A stretch of 64,000 bases of DNA, from assembly GCF_032334255.1 (NCBI RefSeq), contig NZ_JAUHMF010000002.1, positions 992,001-1,056,000 of the forward strand, given 5' to 3'. The notes under the pieces were generated by a model that worked only from the letters and a program-made list of their open reading frames with translations, was not told the DNA's origin and did no database searches. This DNA comes from Thermanaerothrix solaris (GTDB lineage Bacteria > Chloroflexota > Anaerolineae > Anaerolineales > Anaerolineaceae). Positions 8,608 through 18,130 of the stretch are shown here, piece after piece. A program made the translations under genes and the position numbers. Every line of letters starts with the position of its first letter. The first letter of the stretch is position 1.

Positions 8608-11508
8608 TTATGTGCTTAACCCTGCGTTTTTTCCATTTCCGGGCGCTTCATCGGCTGAGGTTGAGGTCGCAGGTGAATTAAAGATAACCTGAACATGTGA
8701 GGCACCTAAGGCGCGTTTGAGCTCCTCCATCGCAATACCCAGCATGGTTTGTGGATCCGTAGCGGCGCGGATGCGCCCGGTGATCTCCAAAGCCTTGCGT
8801 TCGCGTTCGGCGCGGCGCAGGGTGGTTTCGAGCAAACGCGCATTTTCTAAAGCCAATGCAACCTGGGCGGCCACGGCTTTGAGAGTCTCGATTTCCTCTT
8901 CAGTCCAGGTGCGTTCGGGAACCCCTATGTCTTGCACGCGGATGACGCCCAAAATCTCATCACGGAGTTGGATCGGTACGGTTAGCACTGCTGCTTGTTC
9001 ATCCTTGGCGGGGATGGCAGTGACTTCTCCACGGCGTATAGCGGCTTCAATTTCGGGGCGAGAGATGGGAGGTTGAGCAAACAACCCTTGGGACGTGTAA
9101 ATATAGGCACGATGACGACGTGAGCGCACTTCTTTCTCCCACTCCTGTTGGAGATAGCGCCGGTTAACGCGGCGTGCTTCATCTAATGCACGCATAGTCT
9201 CTTCCAACAATTGATTGTTGACAATCGCGATAGCAATTTGATCGGCCAGGGTGCTGAAGAGCTCAATATCCTCAGGGGTGAAGGCATTGGGTTGGGTGCT
9301 CTGAACATCTAGTGCACCGATGATACGGTTATTGGCGATAAGGGGCAACGCCATTTCTGAGCGTGTTTCGGGCAGGTCGGGGTTCTTGAAGTGAACGGCA
9401 TCTTCACCAACGTCCGTTGCAATGCGGGGCTGGCCAGTTGCAGTGACATAGCCCACGATACCGACCTTACCTACCGGTAACTTGTGCTGGCGGGCGAGCA
9501 TACGCTTTCCTCCCTCGCTGTTGGCAGCACGGAGAACCGCATATTCGCCTTTCTCATCAAGAAGGAAGACCCCAACATGATAGAAGCCAAAACGCTCGCT
9601 GATGAGGGTGGTGACTTGATTGAGCAGGCTTTCCAGTGCCTGAGCCGAGACGATGCTCCGCGCCACATCGGCGACGGTCTGGAGTTGGCGGGTGCGATAG
9701 CGCAGTGCTTCGTTCTGCTGGGCAAGTTCGCGTGTACGCTCGCGAACACGGTCTTCCAATTCATTGATGAGACTGCGCAACTGCGAAGTCATGACGTTGA
9801 AAGCGTGGCCCAGCGCCCCGATCTCATCGCGACTTTCTACGCTGGCATGGGCTTCCAGGTTGCCTGCGGTGATCTGTTCCGCGGTTTGTTTCAGTTGGAC
9901 GACCGGTGCACTTAACGCCCCTGAAACCCACGATGCCACCAAACCCACTGCAGCCGCAAACAGCGCTGCAATGATCACGGCTAAACGACCTTGGGCTTGT
10001 AGCAGGGCTACCAGAGTGCTTTGTTCCCGTACAAAGAGTACGTACCAGGGTTTGGTTTGCAAGCGTACGGCAACACCGCTCTCAAGGTGTCCAGGTTTTT
10101 CGGGATGTACATCCAAGGTAAAGTAAATGACATTCCCTCCCTGTTTCAAGACGTTAGCCAAGTCAGATTGGTTGGTGTAATTGAGATAAGGGTGATAAGG
10201 GAGGCGGTTGTGCTGTGCCAATTCAAGGGTTTGAGAATAGGTGGGTGGGAGTAAGAAACGATATAGATGGGTTGGCGTAAGTGTATCTGCAATGCGCATG
10301 AAGTTTTCATCCAGCAGAATGGGATAGGAATGCCGTCCCAAGAGGTTGAGTTTCGGCTCTAGCAAACGTTGAAACACTTGCGCGTCGTATTCCAGACGTA
10401 AAACTCCAAGCACTTGCTGACGCTGATCGCGAATCGGCACCGCAAAGTAGATATACGCCACCTTATTATCAGGATTGAATTGGATAGGGGAAATATATAC
10501 CCGTCCGGTGCGGGTGACTTGCATGAAGTAATCGCGCTTGCTTTCATCCTGGCCGATGGCGGCAGGATTGCTATCGTAGATATTTTGTCCGCGCAGGTTG
10601 AGCAGACCATATGAGACCAAGTGAGTCTCGTGTTTGAGAAGCAGGGAGTTAATGGTAGCACGTAGTTGTTCTTCCTGGGGGCTACCGGGGCGCTTGGCTG
10701 GATCCATGGTCAAGTAATCGTAAAATACGGGGAGATTGGCCTCATTAATCAGGGTGTCACGGTTTGAGGTGAGAAAAGACTCTATCTCTTGGGCGACCTG
10801 CTCGGCGGCCAGACGTAATGCCTGGTTGCTTTGGTTCTGTAGGCTTGTAAAGATGAAGCGTGTATCTACTAGTGAGAGCAGGATCAGAGGCGCAATAGCC
10901 ATTCCCAAAGCACTGGTGACCAATCGCACGCGTAGCGTGACGGTAACATAGTCCAGGCTAAGTAAAACCAGATAGGCCATGATGAGAGCACCCAAAACGA
11001 TGGGCAGGATATCATTAATAACCGGGATGGACACTTGGTACCGGGGGAATAATGAACCGACGAGGGCAGTAAGAACCGCTATAAAGAAGGCGCGGGTAAT
11101 GGCCGGTTCACGGCTTTCTTCTTCAAGCACGCCAGTGGCGACGAGAATACCATAGAGGAAAGAAAGCAGAGCGAGGTAAACCCCTGTGGATTGGCTTAGC
11201 GCTGCCAGGACAAGTAGAGCGAATTGAAAGGTGGGTGCAAGCCGGGGCATGGCTTGTCGGTAATCTGTCTGGCCGGAGTCATTGGCAATGACAGAGAGAG
11301 CTACCAGCGAGGCCAACCCAAAGGTAATGGCTAAGACGTATAGTTGCCAGAATTGGGGCTGATAGAACATTCCGATGAGGAAGAGAGCCGCCAGCAGAGC
11401 CAATGCCAGCGCCGTGCTAAAAGTCACTGCAGTGGCTAATTGACGTTGTTTCTCTTCGATCGGAATTTGAGCAGGGTCATAGGTTGAGAAAGCCGCTGTG
11501 GAAATCAT
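8608..11508 (-). CDS. Polytopic membrane receptor: 6 TM, Cache-like sensor, HAMP, two GAF domains, no kinase
   Basis: 966 residues. About six hydrophobic segments fall in residues 30-215 and look like a membrane-embedded sensor. A long extracytoplasmic region of about residues 220-500 follows, with double-Cache features (SNRDTLINEANLPVFYDYL, DYFMQVTRTGRVYISPIQ). Another TM comes near 505-525, then HAMP with SRDEIGALGHAFNVM, a coiled coil, a GAF of the TRSEMALPL type (about 600-770), a second divergent GAF (about 780-900) and a C-terminal stub EITGRIRAATDPQTMLGIAM. There is no HisKA, HATPase, GGDEF, EAL or MCP signalling domain, so the output must be protein contact or was lost. The start overlaps the stop of the upstream gene by 4 bases (ATGA), which indicates coupling. 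Confidence 0.85.
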   Translation of the reverse strand: MISTAAFSTYDPAQIPIEEKQRQLATAVTFSTALALALLAALFLIGMFYQPQFWQLYVLAITFGLASLVALSVIANDSGQTDYRQAMPRLAPTFQFALLVLAALSQSTGVYLALLSFLYGILVATGVLEEESREPAITRAFFIAVLTALVGSLFPRYQVSIPVINDILPIVLGALIMAYLVLLSLDYVTVTLRVRLVTSALGMAIAPLILLSLVDTRFIFTSLQNQSNQALRLAAEQVAQEIESFLTSNRDTLINEANLPVFYDYLTMDPAKRPGSPQEEQLRATINSLLLKHETHLVSYGLLNLRGQNIYDSNPAAIGQDESKRDYFMQVTRTGRVYISPIQFNPDNKVAYIYFAVPIRDQRQQVLGVLRLEYDAQVFQRLLEPKLNLLGRHSYPILLDENFMRIADTLTPTHLYRFLLPPTYSQTLELAQHNRLPYHPYLNYTNQSDLANVLKQGGNVIYFTLDVHPEKPGHLESGVAVRLQTKPWYVLFVREQSTLVALLQAQGRLAVIIAALFAAAVGLVASWVSGALSAPVVQLKQTAEQITAGNLEAHASVESRDEIGALGHAFNVMTSQLRSLINELEDRVRERTRELAQQNEALRYRTRQLQTVADVARSIVSAQALESLLNQVTTLISERFGFYHVGVFLLDEKGEYAVLRAANSEGGKRMLARQHKLPVGKVGIVGYVTATGQPRIATDVGEDAVHFKNPDLPETRSEMALPLIANNRIIGALDVQSTQPNAFTPEDIELFSTLADQIAIAIVNNQLLEETMRALDEARRVNRRYLQQEWEKEVRSRRHRAYIYTSQGLFAQPPISRPEIEAAIRRGEVTAIPAKDEQAAVLTVPIQLRDEILGVIRVQDIGVPERTWTEEEIETLKAVAAQVALALENARLLETTLRRAERERKALEITGRIRAATDPQTMLGIAMEELKRALGASHVQVIFNSPATSTSADEAPGNGKNAGLST

Positions 11509-13232
11509 CCAGCGCCTCCAGACTGCCCCTCAATGGGTAGATTTGTCGCATCACGTAACTGCACCAGCACTTCAGACACACCCAGGGTACGACCGATTTC
11601 GAGCGCAGCGGCACGCAAGATGCCCTCAACATCGGTTGCGGCCTGCACACGGCTACCTAATTCACTAACTAGATGTTCGCGTTCAGCCCGGGCACGCATC
11701 ATTTCTAGCAAGCGGGCGTTTTCTAATGCCAGCCCAATGCGTTCGGTGATGCTATTGAGAAAACGCAACGTCTCTTCGGGTACACCTGGCCCCCGCACTT
11801 TGATTGAAATAACACCCACCGATTCGCCGCGCGCCTGTATGGGGAGGAGGAGGGTGTGTTGTTCCTCGGAGGGGGAGGTTTTAAGCAGAGGTTGCGCTTG
11901 GCGTGAAAACTGTTCTATCTCCGATGGGGGGGTTCTGATCGCCTCCAAGCGATTGGCGCGCCAGCGATACCCGCGTGGCATATGGGTTGAGCGTAAATAA
12001 TCACGCCACTGCTGGCGTACGACTTGGCGGTAACGGGTTTCTAACTCGGCAGCATAGTGCTGCAGGCGCTCAATGAGCTGATGCCGTTCTAAGGCAACTC
12101 CTAGCTGATCAGCAATAGCCTGTAGAACCTGAATATCTTCCTCGCTGAACGCATTGACCTCTGTGCTTTGGATATCCAAAGCGCCAATAATATCTTGCCC
12201 GACGCGGATCGGAAGGGCAATTTCGGAGCGTGTATCAGGCAAATAGGGGTTCTTAAAGTGAACAGCATCTTTACCGACATCAAGGGCGATGCGGGCTTCT
12301 CCTTTTTCGACCACATAACCAACAATACCCTCAACTCCCTTTTTAAGACGGTGTCCGGCGGCAATCATGCGCTGTCCAGCCTCACTGCTGGCTGCGCGCA
12401 GTACGGCATATTCTTTGGCCTCGTCAAGGATGAAAATACCGGCATGATAAAAACCAAGGTAACGCTGGATAACTGCAAGCGCGGTGCGGAAGAGGGTATC
12501 TTCATCGGCTTCCAATGAGATCTCACGTGCCATCAGGCTGGCTACTTCGAGATAAGTGCGATGGCGGCGCAGGTCACGGGTGCGTTGTTCAATGCGCAGC
12601 TCCAACGCGGCTCGCTCGGCTTCCAGGGCATGTGTAAGGGCCGTTTCTTCCTGCAAGGCGCGGTAAAGTTCTCGCTGAGCCACACCGTAAGAGGCAGTAA
12701 GAAGTCCAACCACAAAAAGCCAAGCAATCATTGCCACCATCCAACTGAAGGGAGGGGCCGGAGTTGCATTAATACTCAGGCGTGTTATCCCATCTGTCAT
12801 ATGAAGCACAGCGATTCCCCCCGCCCCCGCAAGTGCCAGCCCGAAGATGACATATGCATTTCGTTGGCCAAGGAATGCGTAAGCCATCAGGACGAGTGCC
12901 AACAGCCACAACCAAGCGGTACTGAGTGGTCCGCGGTAGAGCAATTCAAGCCCACCGAGGGCGCCAAGGGTGATCAGCAAGGCGGCAACGCGCAAGCCTT
13001 GGGGTTGGCGTTGAATCAGAACGCTGGCACCCAGCCATAACAAGACGAACGTTAAACCGATCAAGGGCAGGTATTGCCGACTGCGGAACAACGTGAATGC
13101 TACCCACAGATAGCCCAGAGCGGCCGCCGCCAAGACGAGATAGAGCGCTCGTTGCAAAATCCTTTCGCGCAGGGAGGCGATACCTGTTGCAGTTACAGGG
13201 GAGGGGGATGAAACGGGGGTTGGAAGACTCAT
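11505..13232 (-). CDS. Membrane-anchored GAF protein without kinase domain
   Basis: 575 residues. Residues about 25-195 hold about six to seven hydrophobic segments, followed by a coiled coil (EEVTALTHALEAERAAL type heptads around 200-240). A GAF of the same subtype as its neighbours (FYHAGIFILDEAKEYAVLR, DTRSEIALPI) occupies about 245-400, and a second shorter GAF lies at about 400-520. The protein ends with a stub, SELGSRVQAATDVEGILRAA, that looks like the first part of another GAF and stops about 30 residues later. No catalytic output domain is visible. ATGA overlaps at both ends tie it translationally to the genes on each side. AAAGGA lies 9 bases before the ATG. Confidence 0.83.
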   Translation of the reverse strand: MSLPTPVSSPSPVTATGIASLRERILQRALYLVLAAAALGYLWVAFTLFRSRQYLPLIGLTFVLLWLGASVLIQRQPQGLRVAALLITLGALGGLELLYRGPLSTAWLWLLALVLMAYAFLGQRNAYVIFGLALAGAGGIAVLHMTDGITRLSINATPAPPFSWMVAMIAWLFVVGLLTASYGVAQRELYRALQEETALTHALEAERAALELRIEQRTRDLRRHRTYLEVASLMAREISLEADEDTLFRTALAVIQRYLGFYHAGIFILDEAKEYAVLRAASSEAGQRMIAAGHRLKKGVEGIVGYVVEKGEARIALDVGKDAVHFKNPYLPDTRSEIALPIRVGQDIIGALDIQSTEVNAFSEEDIQVLQAIADQLGVALERHQLIERLQHYAAELETRYRQVVRQQWRDYLRSTHMPRGYRWRANRLEAIRTPPSEIEQFSRQAQPLLKTSPSEEQHTLLLPIQARGESVGVISIKVRGPGVPEETLRFLNSITERIGLALENARLLEMMRARAEREHLVSELGSRVQAATDVEGILRAAALEIGRTLGVSEVLVQLRDATNLPIEGQSGGAG

Positions 13233-14899
13233 CGCCCATTGTCCTTTGCGGTTTGGGGTTCGGGAGGAATAAGGTGGATGCTGGTTTCAGTGACGTTGGG
13301 AAGTTGAGCCAGGGCCTGCACGGCCACCCTTAAGATGTCATCTACGGTCTCAACCCGCGAGAGGGTTGAACTGATCTCATTCAGACGCTGTTCCAGCAGG
13401 GCTTGACGCTGTGTTTCCTGGAACAGGCGGGCGTTTTCAAGCGCCGTTGCCGTTTGCATAGCAACGGCATCCAACCAGGCAATTTCTTCGCTGGTAAGTT
13501 CGGGCTGGGTCATTTCCAACGAGATGGTACCGATGACCTGATCGCGCAGTATTAGCGGAAACTGGGCCAGGTGAGTGGATGAGCCCGCGGTCGGTGGGGC
13601 CGATGGGCTTTGATAGGTTGCTTCCAGGACGTCGTGCCCTTTCAGGAAATTCCCCCATTCTTCGGTGACGTGGGCGCGGGCTAGGGTACGTACTTCCTCG
13701 CGCAATTGCTGGATGCGCTGGAAAAGATCATGATTCTCGAGAGCCAGACCGAGGCTATCGGCGATCCCCTGAAGCACCAGGATGTCATCTTCCTCAAAGG
13801 CGCGCACCTGGGTGGATTGAATGCTGATAGCGCCTAGACATTGACCACGGCGTAGGATGGGGAGGGCGAGTTCTGAGCGAGTCAGCGGCAGATGCGGGTT
13901 GCTGAACCGCACTAGTTCCAAACTCACGTCTTGAGAAATACGAGGTTCTTTGCGTGCCGTTGCCCAACCGATCATCGAGTTGCCACCGACGGCTAGACGA
14001 TGCCCCTCGGCGAGCATGCGCCGTCCGGCCTCACCGGTGCCCGCACGCAAGACGGCAAATTTTCCACTCTCATCAATCAGGAAAATGCCCACATAATATA
14101 GATTGAACTCTTGCTGGATAAGATCGGCCACTTGCTGTAAGAGGGTGGCTTGGTCGCTGGCGGTGTTCACGGTGCGGGCAATAGTCGAAGCCGTATAGAG
14201 CTCACGGATACGTCGTTGTAGGTGGCCGGTGCGTTCCGCTAGTTCGCGTTCAAATTCGGTACGGGTTGAACGGAGTTGGCGTTCCAACGTGCCTTTCTCA
14301 ATTCCCAATTGATTGATCCGTTCCCCTAAGAATGGAAGGGAAAGGATGCCTAAAGCGGCTAGGTAGGCCAGCAGAACAAGTCCGTTATACCAGTTTGGAA
14401 GGGAATTGAAGGTCAGGATATTTTCAGGGGTGGGGGTAGGCAAAATATTAAGATGAACGGCGAGAGTAAGCATCAAGGGGGTGAGAAAGACGACGCCCTC
14501 CCAGGGCAGAACAGTTGAGAGGTCAAAGAGTAATGCGCCGATCAGGATGGCACAGGCATATGCCATGATGGCAGTGGCTTGAGGCCCGTAGGTGAGGGTG
14601 ATCTGTGTCCCTAATAAATAAGGGAATAAACCTAATGCAATAGCGCGGATGCTGAATGGCCAATGACGCAAAAAAGGCAAGAGCAGGGCGAAAGCAAGTA
14701 GAAACACCCATAAGCCCACGCCCGACTCTGACCTGCCCTGGATGGTCTGCACGATGTGAGGCGCGGCGAACCATCCAATGACAGGGATCTGGAGCAGAAG
14801 GCTCTGTTGGAGCAAGTACTCGCGGAGAGTGGTTAGTTCACCACGCTCTACGACTTCAGGAGGGATGTTGCGGGGGTGGATGCGCTGCCAGATGTTCAT
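13229..14899 (-). CDS. Membrane-anchored GAF protein without kinase domain (paralogue)
   Basis: 556 residues with the same plan as the next gene. An N-terminal membrane region at about 30-200 has about six hydrophobic segments, a coiled coil covers about 200-245, and a GAF at about 245-400 has FYNLYYVGIFLIDE-like and LTRSELALPI motifs. A second reduced GAF (about 410-500) and a C-terminal stub, EISSTLSRVETVDDILRVAV, follow. It has no phosphotransfer, cyclase or DNA-binding module. The neighbouring paralogue probably arose by tandem duplication, because domain order and length match almost exactly. GGGAGGG lies 11 bases before the ATG. It is 17 bases downstream of the four-GAF protein gene. 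Confidence 0.83.
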   Translation of the reverse strand: MNIWQRIHPRNIPPEVVERGELTTLREYLLQQSLLLQIPVIGWFAAPHIVQTIQGRSESGVGLWVFLLAFALLLPFLRHWPFSIRAIALGLFPYLLGTQITLTYGPQATAIMAYACAILIGALLFDLSTVLPWEGVVFLTPLMLTLAVHLNILPTPTPENILTFNSLPNWYNGLVLLAYLAALGILSLPFLGERINQLGIEKGTLERQLRSTRTEFERELAERTGHLQRRIRELYTASTIARTVNTASDQATLLQQVADLIQQEFNLYYVGIFLIDESGKFAVLRAGTGEAGRRMLAEGHRLAVGGNSMIGWATARKEPRISQDVSLELVRFSNPHLPLTRSELALPILRRGQCLGAISIQSTQVRAFEEDDILVLQGIADSLGLALENHDLFQRIQQLREEVRTLARAHVTEEWGNFLKGHDVLEATYQSPSAPPTAGSSTHLAQFPLILRDQVIGTISLEMTQPELTSEEIAWLDAVAMQTATALENARLFQETQRQALLEQRLNEISSTLSRVETVDDILRVAVQALAQLPNVTETSIHLIPPEPQTAKDNGR

Positions 14900-14916
14900 G
14901 GGTTTATAAGCCCTCC

Positions 14917-17619
14917 CTAGCGATCGTGTCCGTTAGAGTCGCTTGGCAAACCATTGGGGAAAGGAAGGTCATCAGAAGATGGTGCAGGTGGTGAGATGCG
15001 GATACTAACCCGCTGAGCGCCTAAGGCCCGCCCAATCTCTGCGGCTGAGGTTTGAAGGATATTACCCACGTCGGTCAGAGCACGAATCTTGCTGGTGATC
15101 TCGTAAAGGCGTCGCTGGCGCTCGGCCTGGATTTGGATCTGGTGGATCAGGCGAGCATTGGTGAGAATGGCGGCGAGGTTTGTGGTCAGCGAGGTAAATA
15201 ATTCTTGATCGCTTTCATCAAAAGCGGCAGGCCATTCGGATTCAATGTAGAGCACACCCAGTATTTCGTTTTGGTAGTCAAGGGGGAGGGCCAAGGCGGA
15301 ATGCGCTCCGGCTATTAGTGGATGAAAAGCGATTTCGGAGGTGAATTCGCTGATGCGGAGCGCCTGACGGTGGGCAATCACCCAACCCGGTACGCTTTCT
15401 TCCGTTTGCCAGGTGCTTCGTTCCAGGCTTTCGGCTTCAAAACCGGTGTAGGCTTTCAGTTCTAGGACTTGATCGCGGTTGAGCAGAAAAATTGCCAACC
15501 GATCTTGAGGCAATATTTCGTGCAAACCTTGCAGTGTTTTCTCAATGATTTCCTCGGGAGTCAATTGAACCGATGCCTCACTAATAATGCGGTAGAAGTG
15601 ACGGTGCTGGGTGAGGTTTTGCTGTGTGCGTGTATAGAGCAGGATATTATCCAGGGCAATAGCGAGCAGTCCCGCCAATGTTTCTAGAATTTGTACATCT
15701 TCGGCCTGAAATGCATCATACGAACGGCTTTGTACATCTAACGCGCCGAATAAACGGTCACCAACCCGCAGTGGGACAACGATCTCAGAACGGGTTTCGG
15801 GCAATAATGGATTAGGATAATAATCCGGGTTGCCTTGCACGTTATTGGCGACAATAGTGCGTCCTAACGCCATGGCTTGTCCTACCAGTGAACGCGAACC
15901 CACCGCAAGTCGGTGACCGGATTGCTTCATGATTTGCCCGACGTCACCAGAGGCTTCGCGCAGGACACCATAACGCCCCAATGGGTCAAGGAGGAAGACG
16001 GAGGCGTGATAATATCCCAACCGTTCTCGAATCTGGTTAGTCGCATTTTGGAGCATGGTATCTATATCTCGCGCGCTAATCGCTTCTCGTGCGATTTCGG
16101 CGGAGGCCAATAATTGTTCCGCTCGGCGCTGCGCGACTTGCTCGGTGCGAATAAATTCACTGATATCTTGGGCGATGCGGATTAACCGAGGTCCGCCGTT
16201 TTCATTTGAATTGATTGGAATGCGCGAAACCAGTTCCCAGGTATTTTCACCTTGTGGGCTGAAGTAGTAATTGGGGGTTTTGATCCGGGCTTCATCTGAA
16301 TGGATGACTTCTAAATCTTGGATTAAGTCCAGGTTCCCCGCCTCACCAAAAAGATCTACCTCGGTTTTGCCTATAAGATCGGCGAGCGAACTCACCCCAT
16401 AATGCTGGAGAAGGGCTTGGTTGGCGTATAAGACGCGGCCATTCTCATCCTTGATTGCGATGCGCTCAGGCAACGCCTCCAAGAGGGTTGTCAGGAGAGT
16501 TTGTTCTCGAACAACCTGACGCTGAGCCGCCTCTGCCTTTTCGGATAGGCGATGAGTGTGAAATATCCAAGCGAGGAAAGTGGCAAGGACCTCTAAGGTA
16601 TGTAAATCATTTTCGTTAAACCGGGCTTCGTGATGTAAATCTTGAAGAACGATCGCCCCCAGTATCTCTTCTCCAAGACGTAAAGGAACTCCCAGCCAGG
16701 ATTTGGCTGGCGTGCCGATTAGGTTCACTCCTAGTGTTTGCGCCATTGCTTCTACACCGTGTTGGATCAACAAAGGCGTCTTTTGGGTGATCACATACGA
16801 AGTAAGCCCTTGTCCCAAAGGCAATGGCTCTACATGAATGGGTTGGCCGTGTTCCAGCAGTAGGGGGAAAGTGATCTGGTGTTGGGTGTTGTCGTAAAGT
16901 GCCACCCCAAAGGAGATGTCCAAACCATAGGTTTGGTGAATCAACGCAGTAAGTTCGGCATAGATTTCAGAAATATCGGGCAACTTCGCCAGACAAGCAT
17001 GGAGAAATGCATCTGGTAGAGATGAAACCGATGGTGGTATCTCGCTTTGCGGGGATCCTGAAGGTTGTAGTGATTCTGCTAGTGGCTTGGGATTGTGCAC
17101 CAAGAAACTCAGGGCAATTTGATCGGCAAGAGTGCATAAGACGCTATGAAGGGTGGGGGGAAAGGCGTTTTTTTGCCCGGATTGCAGGTCCAACACGCCA
17201 TACACTTTGGTGCCGGCAATGACGGGCACGGCAAGAAGAGATTGGGCGTCTTTCCATATGTAGGGGGCACGATTTTGGATTTGGTCACGTTCCAATTGGG
17301 GAAGGTAATAGGAGCGTTGATTAGCAATGGTCCACCCAAAGATTGTACCGGAGTTGACAGGAACAGTGATCTGGTTGATGGGAAAGGCTTGGGGAGTGGG
17401 TGAGTGAATGGCCTTAAGCACCACTAACGTGTCATCTGCATCGAAAATATAGATCGCCACATGGGGAATATTTAGCCCTTGGGCAATTTTATGCACAGCA
17501 CTGTTTAGAAATTCTTCATGATGGCTGACGACACCTATAGCTCGCGTGATCTCGGAGATCACTTGCGTGTAGGGTAAGGGGGTATGCAAGACATCATCTG
17601 AGGCTTTTTCGCCGCTCAT
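14917..17619 (-). CDS. Soluble GAF-GAF-PAS-GAF-GAF protein without kinase domain
   Basis: 900 residues from the ATG at 17619, which has GGAGA 9 bases upstream. A TTG at 17625 is also possible but its spacing is only about 3. Domains by eye: GAF about 25-175, GAF about 215-360, PAS about 375-490 with RIAIKDENGRVLYANQALL, GAF about 500-660 with the TRSEIVVPL motif, GAF about 680-835, then the shared C-terminal stub EITSKIRALTDVGNILQTSA. No transmembrane segment and no kinase, cyclase or DNA-binding region is visible. It follows the REC gene by 21 bases. It could act as a soluble sensor subunit that dimerises with the membrane GAF paralogues through their similar coiled coils and C-terminal stubs; that is inference. 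Confidence 0.85.
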   Translation of the reverse strand: MSGEKASDDVLHTPLPYTQVISEITRAIGVVSHHEEFLNSAVHKIAQGLNIPHVAIYIFDADDTLVVLKAIHSPTPQAFPINQITVPVNSGTIFGWTIANQRSYYLPQLERDQIQNRAPYIWKDAQSLLAVPVIAGTKVYGVLDLQSGQKNAFPPTLHSVLCTLADQIALSFLVHNPKPLAESLQPSGSPQSEIPPSVSSLPDAFLHACLAKLPDISEIYAELTALIHQTYGLDISFGVALYDNTQHQITFPLLLEHGQPIHVEPLPLGQGLTSYVITQKTPLLIQHGVEAMAQTLGVNLIGTPAKSWLGVPLRLGEEILGAIVLQDLHHEARFNENDLHTLEVLATFLAWIFHTHRLSEKAEAAQRQVVREQTLLTTLLEALPERIAIKDENGRVLYANQALLQHYGVSSLADLIGKTEVDLFGEAGNLDLIQDLEVIHSDEARIKTPNYYFSPQGENTWELVSRIPINSNENGGPRLIRIAQDISEFIRTEQVAQRRAEQLLASAEIAREAISARDIDTMLQNATNQIRERLGYYHASVFLLDPLGRYGVLREASGDVGQIMKQSGHRLAVGSRSLVGQAMALGRTIVANNVQGNPDYYPNPLLPETRSEIVVPLRVGDRLFGALDVQSRSYDAFQAEDVQILETLAGLLAIALDNILLYTRTQQNLTQHRHFYRIISEASVQLTPEEIIEKTLQGLHEILPQDRLAIFLLNRDQVLELKAYTGFEAESLERSTWQTEESVPGWVIAHRQALRISEFTSEIAFHPLIAGAHSALALPLDYQNEILGVLYIESEWPAAFDESDQELFTSLTTNLAAILTNARLIHQIQIQAERQRRLYEITSKIRALTDVGNILQTSAAEIGRALGAQRVSIRISPPAPSSDDLPFPNGLPSDSNGHDR

Positions 17620-17640
17620 GTGCAATCTTCTCCGAAGGGT

Positions 17641-18126
17641 TCAGCTCAATTCCCAAACCGATTCGCCGTTGAGAATACGTTTGATCTGATCAGGAAAACG
17701 ATCAGGATCAAGGGGTTTACCTAAAAAACCGTCAAAACCGGCTTGACGGGCTTTATTCATTTGTTCTAGGCTGGCTTCAGCAGTAACGGCGATTACTGGA
17801 ACATTGCGAAAGCGGGGTGATTGGCGAATCTTGCGTAGGGCGCCGTACCCATCCTCATAAGGCAGGCGGATGTCCATCAGGATGAGATCCACTTTGGGCA
17901 GCGAATCGGCAAATTCAACCACCTCATAACCGGAGGTTTTCCACTCGCAATGGACCCCCAAGTAGCCCAGGAGACGTGCGATGAGGACAAAATTGGAGAC
18001 ATTATCTTCGACCACCAATACCACGGTATCTTTGGTCAGGGGGCGGGTGCCATGAGTTTGGCGGATGGAAAGCGGTGTTGGGGTCGGGCTCTCGGGTGGG
18101 GTAGGGGATTGAGGGTTGGCCATCAT
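17641..18126 (-). CDS. Single-domain response regulator (CheY-like REC)
   Basis: 161 residues. A 40-residue Pro/Ser/Thr-rich leader precedes a full receiver domain (VVLVVEDNVSNFVLIARLL, phosphoacceptor D in VDLILMDIRLPYEDG, T of VIAVTAEA, and GKPLDPD carrying the conserved KP). There is no output domain. ATG 18147 would overlap the previous gene but has no Shine-Dalgarno, whereas tandem ATGs at 18126/18123 have GGGAG 7 bases upstream, embedded in the stop region of the previous gene, so I use 18126. It probably shuttles phosphate from the hybrid kinase to a partner, in the manner of CheY or DivK. Confidence 0.9.
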   Translation of the reverse strand: MMANPQSPTPPESPTPTPLSIRQTHGTRPLTKDTVVLVVEDNVSNFVLIARLLGYLGVHCEWKTSGYEVVEFADSLPKVDLILMDIRLPYEDGYGALRKIRQSPRFRNVPVIAVTAEASLEQMNKARQAGFDGFLGKPLDPDRFPDQIKRILNGESVWELS

Positions 18127-18130
18127 GGCG

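Noticed and set aside
12561..13040. 159-codon plus-strand frame inside the GAF paralogue, and similar antisense frames such as 1949-2590 and 5901-6278
   Set aside because: They lie fully antisense to well-supported genes and have no domain or start signal.
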